A DNA stretch of 64,000 bases from Epiperipatus broadwayi (Eukaryota; Onychophora; Udeonychophora; Euonychophora; Peripatidae), in NCBI GenBank assembly GCA_028023455.1, contig JAQFVV010012975.1, forward strand, positions 62,001 through 126,000, written 5' to 3'. Below the pieces are notes generated by a model. It was not told where the DNA came from, ran no database searches, and saw only the letters and a program-made list of their open reading frames with translations. The translations under genes and the position numbers were made by a program. Below, piece after piece: positions 35,384 to 45,699 of the stretch. Position 1 is the stretch's first letter, and every line of letters starts with the position of its first letter.

Positions 35384-36976
35384 TGTACCTATATTGATAT
35401 AGGCACATATAATTTTTATCTAAAATTATTATTAAAGTAATCTTTCATAAAAGAAAAACATAAAATTAAATGTTGAAGAATTTATTGCAGCTTGTTTTCG
35501 AAAAGGATAAGAATTAAATAGTTTTTTTTTAGTATTCGTAAAAATATAATTTGGAAAAGTTAAAACATGCAAATCTCTTTTCATTCAAGTTTAATTAAAG
35601 AAAAAATAATATTAAAACTAAATAGTAAATTGTATTAAAAATATATGACCGTATATATGTGCGATTGTCAACAATAGAATAAATGTTATTATAAAGTTAA
35701 AGAAGATTATTATTAAAAAACACGGCAATGGTTATTAATTAAAATATAAAACAACATCTCTGCATGGCTATTACTAATTAAGCAATCTTCCAAAACATGT
35801 TTATCAAATGATTATCATTGGAATTTGATAACAGATCTTTGCCGGAGATATTAGAAAGACAACAAGGTGCAGGTATAAATAGACTTTTTTATCGGACAGT
35901 GAATCAGTTCACAAAGCTATTGAGAGAGTGTAGTTCGGAAATTAATTGAGTCAGCTAAGAAACAAAATGCAGTGCTGAGAAAATTTTGGAACGCACGTTC
36001 ACCTCCAGCCCAGATGTCCGAGAAAACAGCAGATCTGCCCGTGAAATAATGTCAGCTTAACATCTTAGAAAATCTCCGTCAGTATCTATTTGTCTCCGAT
36101 AGCAATAATCGTGAAAATCAGGAAACTCAGCAAGGAAACGTCCCAGCCGGCTGGTAAGCATTTATATTGGAAATATCCTCACCGAAAGCAGCCTCCAAAG
36201 AACAAAATTCTATGTCAACATTCAAAATCCTTGGTAAAACATTTGCTTATTTTCGTTATACTGTAACAGCCATTGCATTTCATTAATTCGTGCAAATCCT
36301 CCAAGAGTCTAATTATATGAACTCGATATCATACATAAATGAACTATTGATGTGTGTGATTAAATTTCAAATGATATGTAATACTTTAATATTATTATGT
36401 GTGTGCATGAGTTAATATGTGCGTGATCCTTATATCAATATTATTAGTTAAATTAGATAAATACCAGTGTTTTATTATGAAAGTAAACAAGAATATTTAA
36501 ACTAGTTTAGAAATGTCAATTTAAAATATGCGTGTGTTTTATTAGAATTATAAAATGTTTAAATTTAGAAAATAAATGTTAGTTAATAAATTATCTTTAA
36601 AATTAAAGATTATTTGTCGGTCAATTCTTTTTACCAAACTCTTTATCAAGTATTTTAACTACTAATTAAGTATAATCTATTAGTGATTACAAACAACTGA
36701 GCTAGTCGTGGATTTAGGCGTTGGGTTAGTTGCCACTATTCAAAGTGCGTTGTCTATTCTTTTAGAATAAGCAGCTGGCGCCCGTGTTTATACACAAACA
36801 AAAAAAAGTGCTTTGAACTTGGTGTTGAACTCAACAGTCGAGAAGAAGTTATGTCCTGGAAATGTAACCTTAGTTATATACTTTATAGCTATCGTTTGGG
36901 CATACATACTCTCCGAGTATGTTCTTCTCTGCCTAAGAGGCTGGTGATTCGAATACACATATTCGAAGACGGTTCA
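35384..36976 (+). repeat. 3' LTR
   Basis: A direct repeat of 31430-33023, offset by 3,953-3,954 bp. It ends GGTTCA and then enters (TA)n (36977-36999). Confidence 0.88.
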
Positions 36977-37065
36977 ATATATATATATATATATATATTA
37001 TTTTGAATAAAAGAGAACCATATATATATATATATATATATATATATGGTTCTCTTTTATTCAAA
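36977..37065. repeat. (TA)n with a 19-bp inverted repeat
   Basis: TTTGAATAAAAGAGAACCA (37002-37020) and its exact reverse complement (37047-37065) bracket (TA)n 37021-37046. Another (TA)n joins it to the 3' LTR. Confidence 0.95.
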
Positions 37066-37364
37066 TAGTAGATAGTATGTACCTGTAATTATATCATTTA
37101 AAAATGATACTTAGATTATAGAAACTAATATTATTTATTTAAAAATATATTTATATTTTAATTTATATCATAATTTTATATGATGAAACAAAATTATAGA
37201 TACGAAAATTAAATGTGTATTCTCAGAATAATAATTATAAATTAACAATTCTCAGAATAAAAATTATAAATTAACAAAACTATAACTTATAATTAATTTT
37301 TAAATTTTTCCACTTGATGTTATGAATATTGATTTTATATTTGCAATAATAATAATTATCTTTT

Positions 37365-38215
37365 TAGCCGCAATCTATCCACTGCAAGATGAAAATCTCT
37401 CCGAATCCAATCCAGTTTTCTTTAATATTTGTATCTCTTCTCCATGACACACTAGCAAAACTTCCTTACCTCATTCTTCAATTACTTATATTATTTTTAT
37501 GTATTTTACAATTTATTGACATCCAGTTGAAGACTTCAAATGTCCATCTATTAACATTGTCCCTAACAATGAGGCCTTATCCATTTCAATTTTTTAATTG
37601 TTTCAATAATGTCAATGAAATCTTTTTTTTTCTTAATGCTGACATGCATTTCTCCATACTAGACTGAATGATCTGAAGTCAAGAATTTATCTTACATTAA
37701 ATATCCATGTCTCAGACTCATAACACATTTATTGAAAACTTCGTGTTTCAGATTCATAGAGATATTTCCTTTAACTATTTAGTTATTTCAATCAGAAGTA
37801 CTCCTTTCCAGCTTAATTCCATATTTACATCCATTATAATTCTATCTGCATTTAATAATCATATCAAATTTTTGTAGTTGCCAAATTTTTCTGATTCATG
37901 AAAATGGATTATTTTTTTTTTTCTTCTAAAAAAATCCATTGTGTATTAGTTTAGTCTTTCTCATACTAATCTTAAATCTTAATTTCATTTGATTATATTT
38001 GCAACATTTCCTGATACTATAAAACATTCTATGCAAAAATAACTGCCCCGTTAGCATACTGTAAATGATTTAAATAATATTAACTTAATTTTATTTCCTT
38101 AATCATTTTAATTCATAATTTGTGTTTTAAAATTGTTGCACAAAGTTTTCATGATAAGCAATGACTCTGTCATCTATCTTTTTCAATGTTAATCTTGTCA
38201 ATTGATGAATTAGAT
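37365..38215 (-). pseudogene. RTE RT 3' fragment, second and older copy
   Basis: Segment by segment it parallels the minus-strand RTE remnant at 15.37-16.2 kb. Shared points are the terminal CAATC(T/C)ATCCACTGCA, the CATGTCTCAGACTCATAA / AAGTCTCAGATCCATAAG piece, the ATTTCCTTT block, and the region next to FADD (TAAATGATTTAAATAATATT against TAAATGACTTAAATAGCCTC). It is more diverged than the first copy and has no long frame. The upstream part is missing. Confidence 0.6.
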
Positions 38216-39380
38216 CTAGTTAGATTCAGTTAGTTAATCAGATAGCATTTTCATTATTCAGTCTTTAAGTACATTAAAGTCCATGGGTAATGAGATACTG
38301 AGTGAGGAGTGTGGGAAAGAGCATGCTGAATGGAGAAAAAAGTGAAAATTCCACTATTCATAACACATTGAATTGCTCTAAAGACGAGCATGGATTATAT
38401 TTACCATTGTTGTTTTATAATTACAAGTCTCCTTTTCTGAGATTCAAATCTAGCATTATTTATAATATTTTCAGTTTATCTTTGAATGCACTTTTGTTAC
38501 TAAACCTGAGGCACTTTATGACTTAGCAGACCTGGTATTTGCTGACTAGGTGCACCTTTTGTCGTGTAAGTTTTAAAGACAATGCAATACTGCTAAGAAT
38601 TTCTTGAACAATTGTTTTAAAATATAATCTAAGATTTTAAAACCAATTTGCGATGGATAAAACATTCATCAATGGGTCTTATATTATTGTATAAAATTAT
38701 CATGTTTTAGATGAACTAATGGTTATCCGGTAAATTCTCTTAATTACATTCGAGAATATTCCACAAGATTGTGTCAGTCTTTTTTTCTGACTGCCATTAC
38801 TAAAATAAGTAATAAATATAATTTTAAATTACACATTAATATAATATATTTTGCTTTTATATATGTTTTAAAAGAAATCTTCACAGCTAATATGAACACA
38901 TCCATTATGCATGTATACAAATTAAAATAAAATCAAATATTTATTTATTAAAGGTAATTACATTAAGTTATTTATATATATCTACATCAGTTATTATTTT
39001 AATAGTTAAGCAAAAAAAATATATTAATAAATATGTATATATGCCTAAGGATGGAGTTTAAATATGGTCTGGTAGTGGGAGATTCTGAGTGGGCTGTGAA
39101 GCTCCATATTTCAAATGATCAACTTGCAAACTTAAATATTGTCCATTATGTTGTTGTCTTTATAAAATTTAAAATAATAATCAATTTTAAACAAAATTGA
39201 AAAAGTCAAATTAAAATATAAATAACAATTTTAATCAATACTTCAAAACAGACTTTCATTTGTTACAGGACTATTATCAAGATGTCTTACTGTTATAATC
39301 ATAGGACAATATATTTTATAGGAATTTAATTCAGTGATTAAGTAAATCATAATATAATAAACTCATCAACAGTAAAACAC
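38216..39380. other. No gene seen
   Basis: AT-rich sequence between the RTE fragment and the PLE. Nothing recognised. Confidence 0.5.
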
Positions 39381-39487
39381 ACTTAAGATGGTGGAATATA
39401 CCGAAGCTAGCTATAGCAAAGAATTTTAATCTTTAATTTTATACAGACATTTTTTTAAAATTTTGTAGTTTTTATTCTAGTGAATAT
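39381..39487 (+). repeat. PLE 5' direct repeat (pseudo-LTR)
   Basis: It starts ACTTAAGATGGTGG and ends TTCTAGTGAATAT. It differs from the 3' copy by about two changes (ACAGACATT against ACAGGCATT, and one T of a T-run). Confidence 0.9.
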
Positions 39488-39539
39488 TGTTATTATACTT
39501 ATATTATTTGATATTACATATTTTGTCTGGAATTTCTAC

Positions 39540-41900
39540 ATGCCTTATAGTAAAATGGTTCCGTGGTTATTGACTGAATGGCGAAGGAATTATAAACGTT
39601 TTATTAAACTTTCACACAGGATTGAATTTTTAAAACTTTGTCAAAGCAGTAATGTTTATCCAAACTTTTGTTGTGTAAATATTAATGGTGTAATTAATGG
39701 ACGTAAAATGGTAATTGGTAAAGTTAAACAATTGATTATTACTGAAGTAATAAATTCATGTTGTGAAAAATTTAAATCAATTGAAAAATATAAGACGGTT
39801 TTAGAAAAATTTATTTGTGATAATGAATTTGAAGATTGGCTGGATTTCAAGAATAATTTTGATTTTTATAGAGAATTTTTACAACGGAGATTAATACGGA
39901 AATATAATAAAAAATTTAATTTTTTGTTTAATAAACAAGCTCAACAGAGGAATGACTTTAAGAAAAAGGAATCGAATATAGTGAGTTTAATTGATAAACC
40001 TTTGAATTTGATGGATGTTTCAGTTTTGGAGAAAGGAATAAAGTTTGTTGGAGGTCCAATTAAAAACTATAAAATGGAGGTTATTGCAGCAATAGAAAGT
40101 GCTTATGAGATGCATCATGCTCGAGATGAGGTGATTTCTAAAATATCTTCTTTGAATATTTCTAATGTGAAATGTGATGATTCGTGGTATAAACAAATTA
40201 ATTTAATGAGAAGATATTTATCAGATAATAATGTTACATGTATTAAAGAAGATAAAGGTGGAAGATTATGTTTGATGTTTAAAAGTTTATATAGAGAAAA
40301 GGTTCATCAGCAGATTCAAAAATTAAAATTTAAATTGATAAATGCTTATTCTATTGATACAGTGAGATTGAAATTTATTAATACTATACTTAAGCCATAT
40401 TTAAAGAAAGTGTTTGATAGAAAGTTATATCTATCTCTTTATCCATCAGCTGCAATTATGCCAAGGATTTTTGGAAATTTAAAAGTGCATAAGGAAGGAT
40501 TTCCTATTAGACTGATGTTGGATTTTGGAGGATGTATGTATTATCATGCAGCAGTTTTTGTGGGAAAGTTTTTGCAAGATGAATTGGGTTTTGGTGATTA
40601 TACAATTGGATCTTCATTTGATTTAGTTAAAAAGATTGATAATATTGTTTTGGATAATAATGATAGATTATTTACATTGGATGTTGCAGAGTTATATGGT
40701 TCAATAAAAAGAAAGGAATCTATTAGCATTATTGATCAAGTTTTATATGAAAAAGGAGTGTGTAAGTTTTATTGTATGTTTGTAAAGGATTTGTTATTAT
40801 TTATTGATCAGAATTTGATAGCTACATTTGAAGATCGGTTGTATATGATGGATGAAGGTTGGCCTATGGGTTTGCCTGTTTCAGCAATTATATGTAGTTA
40901 CGTGTTGTCATATTATGAAGGGATGATTTTAAAAGAACATTTTATGACCGGTGTTAAAAGTTATTTTAGATATGTGGATGATGTGCTTGTTGTAGCATCG
41001 AATATGATGGTACATAAACTGTTTATTAAATTAAATGATATTGCTGGATTAACGTGGACTATTATTTCTGAAGATAGTGAGAAGAGTGTAAAATATCTTG
41101 ATTTGATTTTATGGAGAGAAGGGAATAAAATTAATAATAAAATGGTGTTGAAACCATTATCAATTAGAGGAGTTGTTCTTCCAAATTCAAATGTTCCATT
41201 TACCTATAAATTGGCTGGTTTTAGAACATTTATTTTTAGAAATGATGTTTTATGTAAATTTCAGAGTGATAAAATGATTAATATTGAAAGATATGTGGAT
41301 GATTTGTTGGGTGTGGGATATAGTAGGACAAATATTTTATGTGCACTATATAGGTATAGGAACAGATGGAGAAGAGATAATATGGAAAAGAAAAAATGGA
41401 TAGCATTGCCTTATGTAAAGGATATTGTTTGTAATAAGATTACATCATTGGTATCTGCTGATTTTAATGTTGCATTTAAAGTAGGTGCAAATACTGGAAG
41501 ATTGGTTATTAATGGCAAAGATTCTATTGATAAAAGCAACAAATGTAATATTATATATAAAGTGGTATGTCATTGTGGTTATAGTTACATTGGGGAGACC
41601 AAATGTGCATTGAAAAAGAGGATTAGGGAGCATGAATTATTATATAATAAGTTGTGTTGTTCTGCAGATAGATATAAATCTGTTTTTGCAGAACATGCTG
41701 TGAGTTGTAATGGAGAATTCTGCTTTGATAGAGTTTTTATTTTGCATATGGAAAATGATTTGAGGAAAAGAAGAATTAAGGAGTCCTATTTTATAAATAG
41801 TACAGATAATGTGTTGAATAAACAGTGTCATTGTGTTAATATTCACAATTTATGGAAAGTAGGTAATTCACGTGAGAACGTTACTGGTGTGAGAGTTTGA
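39540..41900 (+). CDS. PLE polyprotein: reverse transcriptase plus GIY-YIG endonuclease
   Basis: An intact 786-aa protein from ATG 39540; the open frame reaches back to 39480 without another ATG. The N-terminal ~230 residues are an unassigned basic region. The conserved PLE DKGG lies at 238-241. RT follows: FGNLKVHKEGFPIR (fingers), FTLDVAELYGSI with catalytic D381, GWPMGLPVSA (motif B), YFRYVDDVLVVAS with Y478-VDD481, and KYLDLILW. A thumb-like segment (LAGFRTFIFRND) links to the C-terminal GIY-YIG endonuclease: CHCGYSYIGETKCALKKRIREHE with Y683-I-G, R694 and H698, then E748 (RRIKES) and N760 (LNKQ). All catalytic residues I can check are present. In the family, the endonuclease nicks target DNA and the RT copies the RNA onto the exposed end. 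The nearest relatives in the window are the truncated copies at 11-12, 42-45 and 60.3 kb. No intron or frameshift was seen. Confidence 0.93.
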   Translation: MPYSKMVPWLLTEWRRNYKRFIKLSHRIEFLKLCQSSNVYPNFCCVNINGVINGRKMVIGKVKQLIITEVINSCCEKFKSIEKYKTVLEKFICDNEFEDWLDFKNNFDFYREFLQRRLIRKYNKKFNFLFNKQAQQRNDFKKKESNIVSLIDKPLNLMDVSVLEKGIKFVGGPIKNYKMEVIAAIESAYEMHHARDEVISKISSLNISNVKCDDSWYKQINLMRRYLSDNNVTCIKEDKGGRLCLMFKSLYREKVHQQIQKLKFKLINAYSIDTVRLKFINTILKPYLKKVFDRKLYLSLYPSAAIMPRIFGNLKVHKEGFPIRLMLDFGGCMYYHAAVFVGKFLQDELGFGDYTIGSSFDLVKKIDNIVLDNNDRLFTLDVAELYGSIKRKESISIIDQVLYEKGVCKFYCMFVKDLLLFIDQNLIATFEDRLYMMDEGWPMGLPVSAIICSYVLSYYEGMILKEHFMTGVKSYFRYVDDVLVVASNMMVHKLFIKLNDIAGLTWTIISEDSEKSVKYLDLILWREGNKINNKMVLKPLSIRGVVLPNSNVPFTYKLAGFRTFIFRNDVLCKFQSDKMINIERYVDDLLGVGYSRTNILCALYRYRNRWRRDNMEKKKWIALPYVKDIVCNKITSLVSADFNVAFKVGANTGRLVINGKDSIDKSNKCNIIYKVVCHCGYSYIGETKCALKKRIREHELLYNKLCCSADRYKSVFAEHAVSCNGEFCFDRVFILHMENDLRKRRIKESYFINSTDNVLNKQCHCVNIHNLWKVGNSRENVTGVRV

Positions 41901-41926
41901 TCATATTTAAATATTAACGGTTTGCT

Positions 41927-42025
41927 ACTTAAGATGGTGGAATATACCGAAGCTAGCTATAGCAAAGAATTTTAATCTTTAATTTTATACAGGCATTTTT
42001 TAAAATTTTGTAGTTTTTATTCTAG

Positions 42026-42031
<6 letters not shown>
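41927..42031 (+). repeat. PLE 3' direct repeat
   Basis: It begins 26 bp after the stop codon and repeats 39381-39487. It merges into (TA)n from 42029. Confidence 0.9.
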
Positions 42032-42078
<47 letters not shown>

Positions 42079-42094
42079 CTATCAATATATATAT

Positions 42095-42126
<32 letters not shown>
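42029..42126. repeat. (TA)n arrays between two PLE loci
   Basis: 42029-42074 and 42084-42126, split by TTCAACTATC. They join the intact PLE to the palindromic pair. Confidence 0.95.
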
Positions 42127-43602
42127 ATTATTCAAAACAATACAATAATTAATACAGTAACAATATTTTAAACAAATATATACCAATTTAATAGAAGTAC
42201 TTTCAACTATCTATGTAGTCGTTGTCAACTAGACTCAAATTGTATTAGAAAAAACCGTTACAAATGTAAACAAAAGCAATACGTCATACATCAATTTTCC
42301 CATAATTCATTAATTTTTATATTGGCTGTCTGTCTATTTATCAACTGTTGCTTTTCACTTTTTATTAACATAGCTTCTTTAATTTTGCGTTTATTATTAT
42401 TTCTTTCAATACACAGAATTTTAACTTTATTAAAATCAAAATCAAAACCATAATTACATGTTACATTATGATCAAAAAATACTGATGGTGATACATCATC
42501 ATTTCTAACATTCTCTTGTCTTGATTGATGCACTCGTTTATATAATAACAAATGCTCCCTTGATCTTTTCTCCAATGTACATCGAGATTCCCCAATATAT
42601 GCCTTTCCACAAAAACATAGCCATTTATATATTGCACAACTTTGATTTAAAATACCACACCTATTTTTTGAATTATTTATTAATCTATTTAAATTAGGAG
42701 TAGTATAAAATGCAACTCGACATATATTTTTATATATCTGTTTTATAAATTTAACCTGTTCATTACAAATAAATGGTATTGATATCCAAGTATATTTTAT
42801 TTTATCAATATCTATAGCATCTAAAATATTTCTATTATTATTAAACTTAGTAACAATATTATAAATTAATTTATGATCATATCCAACATTTAACAAATCC
42901 ATAATAAATACATTTATGTTACTTATTTTATCAGAACTATATTTACATAATTTATTATTCCTAAATAAAAATGATTTTAAACTGAATAATTTATGTGCAA
43001 TTGGCACATTTGAATATCAAGGAATATATCCTCTTTTTTTCAATATCTTTTATTACCATACAATAATCTAATTTATTTTTATTACGTGTAACTTTAATAT
43101 CTAAATACTGAATTGACTTTTTTTCTTCAAAAGATTTACTCCATTTTAAACCTTCTAAACTATTTAATTCATTGAATAATACATTTATAATATCTAAACT
43201 TCCACAAACGAAAACATCATCAACATACCTGTAATAAATTTTAATACCTTGGCAATATATATTAGTATTAAGAATTATATCTTCATATCTTGATACCACA
43301 AAACTACATATTTGTGAAACTACAGGAAGTCCCATAGGCCATCCATAATCCATTTTATAATAATTTTCATTAAATATAGCATATATATTTTTATCAATAA
43401 AATATAATACATCATTTACAAATTTTACTTTTTTAACATCAACTTTTTTTAACCTTAAAGCATCTAATATAATTTTTATAGATTTTAATCTATCTATTGA
43501 ACCGTACATCTCACATATATCAAATGTACAAATACTATCATTATTATTAATATTAATATTTTGAATTTTCTTTACAAAATATACTATTAATTCATCGTTT
43601 GA
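42121..43602 (-). mobile_element. 5'-truncated PLE, minus arm of a ~3-kb palindrome
   Basis: 42121-43579 is the inverted repeat of 43603-45066. The 23 bp in between (43580-43602) translate in frame as the upstream continuation of this minus copy (SNDELIVYF), so this copy is the longer one. It is truncated just upstream of RT motif A. The outer end runs into (TA)n without the ATACAGACATT tail. Confidence 0.88.
42291..43509 (-). pseudogene. PLE RT plus GIY-YIG, frameshifted
   Basis: Two overlapping frames. 43509-42991 holds RT motif A (CTFDICEMYGSID, starting just upstream), motif B (GWPMGLPVVSQ), motif C (YRYVDDVFVCGS) and QYLDIKV. 43007-42291 holds the thumb-like segment and the endonuclease (CGKAYIGESRCTLEKRSREH, KIKEAML, LINRQTANIKINELWEN). 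The break near 43030-43045 is an extra A in an A-run, where the plus arm has six A and this arm seven; a TGG-to-TGA change lies just beyond. Otherwise the catalytic residues are intact. Confidence 0.85.
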
Positions 43603-43672
43603 TTTTGTAAAGAAAATTCAAAATATTAATATTAATAATAATGATAGTATTTGTACATTTGATATATGTGAG

Positions 43673-44896
43673 ATGTACGGTTCAATAGATAGATTAAAAT
43701 CTATAAAAATTATATTAGATGCTTTAAGGTTAAAAAAAGTTGATGTTAAAAAAGTAAAATTTGTAAATGATGTATTATATTTTATTGATAAAAATATATA
43801 TGCTATATTTAATGAAAATTATTATAAAATGGATTATGGATGGCCTATGGGACTTCCTATAGTTTCACAAATATGTAGTTTTGTGGTATCAAGATATGAA
43901 GATATAATTCTTAATACTAATATATATATTGCCAAGGTATTAAAATTTATTACAGGTATGTTGATGATGTTTTCGTTTGTGGAAGTTTAGATATTATAAA
44001 TGTATTATTCAATGAATTAAATAGTTTAGAAGGTTTAAAATGGAGTAAATCTTTTGAAGAAAAAAAGTCAATTCAGTATTTAGATATTAAAGTTACACGT
44101 AATAAAAATAAATTAGATTATTGTATGGTAATAAAAGATATTGAAAAAAGAGGATATATTCCTTGGTATTCAAATGTGCCAATTGCACATAAATTATCCA
44201 GTTTAAAATCATTTTTATTTAGGAATAATAAATTATGTAAATATAGTTCTGATAAAATAAGTAACATAAATGTATTTATTATGGATTTGTTAAATGTTGG
44301 ATATGATCATAAATTAATTTATAATATTGTTACTAAGTTTAATAATAATAGAAATATTTTAGATGCTATAGATATTGATAAAATAAAATATACTTGGATA
44401 TCAATACCATTTATTTGTAATGAACAGGTTAAATTTATAAAACAGATATATAAAAATATGCTCTTCCGATCTTGCATTTTATACTACTCCTAATTTAAAT
44501 AGATTAATAAATAATTCAAAAAATAGGTGTGGTATTTTAAATCAAAGTTGTGCAATATATAAATGGCTATGTTTTTGTGGAAAGGCATATATTGGGGAAT
44601 CTCGATGTACATTGGAGAAAAGATCAAGGGAGCATTTGTTATTATATAAACGAGTGCAAAAATCAAGACAAGAGAATGTTAGAAATGATGATGTATCACC
44701 ATCAGTATTTTTTGATCATAATGTAACATGTAATTATGGTTTTGATTTTGATTTTAATAAAGTTAAAATTCTGTGTATTGAAAGAAATAATAATAAACGC
44801 AAAATTAAAGAAGCTATGTTAATAAAAAGTGAAAAGCAACAGTTGATAAATAGACAGACAGCCAATATAAAAATTAATGAATTGTGGGAAAATTGA
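43673..44896 (+). pseudogene. PLE RT plus GIY-YIG, broken by indel and adapter-like insert
   Basis: Three frames: 43673-43990 (motif A and B), 44125-44493 (thumb-like region, undamaged here) and 44612-44896 (endonuclease C-terminal part). The first break, near 43921-43930, is two extra bases in a TA run, so YVDD is out of frame. The second, at 44459-44472, is a block matching a sequencing adapter in place of PLE bases. Upstream of 44612 the KAYIGESRCT core is still readable. This arm is intact where the minus arm is broken and the reverse. Confidence 0.85.
44459..44472 (+). other. Illumina adapter-like sequence (probable artefact)
   Basis: TGCTCTTCCGATCT equals the last 14 bases of the Illumina read-2 adapter (13 are shared with read 1). 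In the partner arm the same place reads ATGTCGAGT-like PLE sequence, and the flanks match on both sides. It is therefore most likely unremoved adapter in the assembly. Confidence 0.85.
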
Positions 44897-45108
44897 TGTA
44901 TGACGTATTGCTTTTGTTTACATTTGTAACGGTTTTTTCTAATACAATTTGAGTCTAGTTGACAACGACTACATAGATAGTTGAAAGTACTTCTATTAAA
45001 TTGGTATATATTTGTTTAAAATATTGTTACTGTATTAATTATTGTATTGTTTTGAATAATTATATATATTTTATTATAATTAGAATACAGACATTGATTA
45101 ATAATTTA

Positions 45109-45109
45109 C

Positions 45110-45134
<25 letters not shown>
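45109..45134. repeat. (TA)n array after the PLE tail
   Basis: 26 bp of TA repeats. Further short (TA) tracts follow to 45190. Confidence 0.93.
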
Positions 45135-45141
<7 letters not shown>

Positions 45142-45699
45142 TTATATATATATATCAAATAGAACGCCATCTGTGGATATATATATATGATAATAATTAA
45201 ACCTTAAACTATCAACAATCTCAATCTGTAGTCAGGGCAACTTCTTTGACCAATAAAGTTATCACCTTTATCTATTGTTTGATATGTTTATGTAGACACT
45301 AATTATTGCAGCTTGACCAAGAAGTATGAGATTAGTAATGCTAAAAAGCTTAAAAAAACTTCATGAAACAAGCAAACATATCCTGTTCTGGAAGCAGAGT
45401 AGTAAATAGTAAATTATTAATGAATATGTATTAGTGTGCTTGCAGAATCTGAAAGATATAATTGACAATTTATTATTCTTTTTTCAGAACAAATTATATA
45501 TGCCTGATTAATGAGTTTTGTTTATGCTTCTTTGCATTATTAACTCTATACTCCTTGGCCTTGTTGCAATTTTTAGGATCTATATAAACATATCAAATAA
45601 AAATAAAGCTGAAACAACTTATATTTTTAAGGAGGCTGCCTTGAATAAAGAGTGATATTGTTGTTATATAAATATATTAAATAACATCAATATCACCAC

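Larger units (their letters stand above)
31430..36976 (+). mobile_element. Non-autonomous LTR retrotransposon (LARD-like)
   Basis: Two near-identical direct repeats of 1,594 and 1,593 bp enclose a 2.36-kb internal region. A PBS-like sequence follows the left LTR and a purine-rich tract precedes the right LTR. The internal region holds one intact ORF and no recognisable protease, RT, RNase H or integrase. The high LTR similarity by eye (only scattered substitutions) points to recent insertion. Both outer ends lie in (TA)n, so no clear target-site duplication can be read. Confidence 0.85.
39381..42031 (+). mobile_element. Complete Penelope-like element
   Basis: One long intact ORF is enclosed by ~105-bp direct repeats (39381-39487 and 41927-42031). 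This arrangement is typical of PLEs, where partial tandem copies create pseudo-LTRs. The 3' end goes directly into (TA)n. The left side is not (TA)n. Intact coding sequence and matching flanks suggest a recent insertion that may still be active. Confidence 0.88.
43603..45108 (+). mobile_element. 5'-truncated PLE, plus arm of a ~3-kb palindrome
   Basis: The reverse complement of 42121-43579, followed by the PLE tail (GAATACAGACATTG near 45083) and (TA)n. Arms are about 99% alike by eye. Confidence 0.88.

Noticed and set aside
42121-45066. PLE palindrome as a long-read missed-adapter artefact
   Set aside because: Not fully excluded, but the arms stop at the PLE tail and (TA)n instead of running on into flanking DNA, and they differ at several sites, which fits a true inverted pair better.
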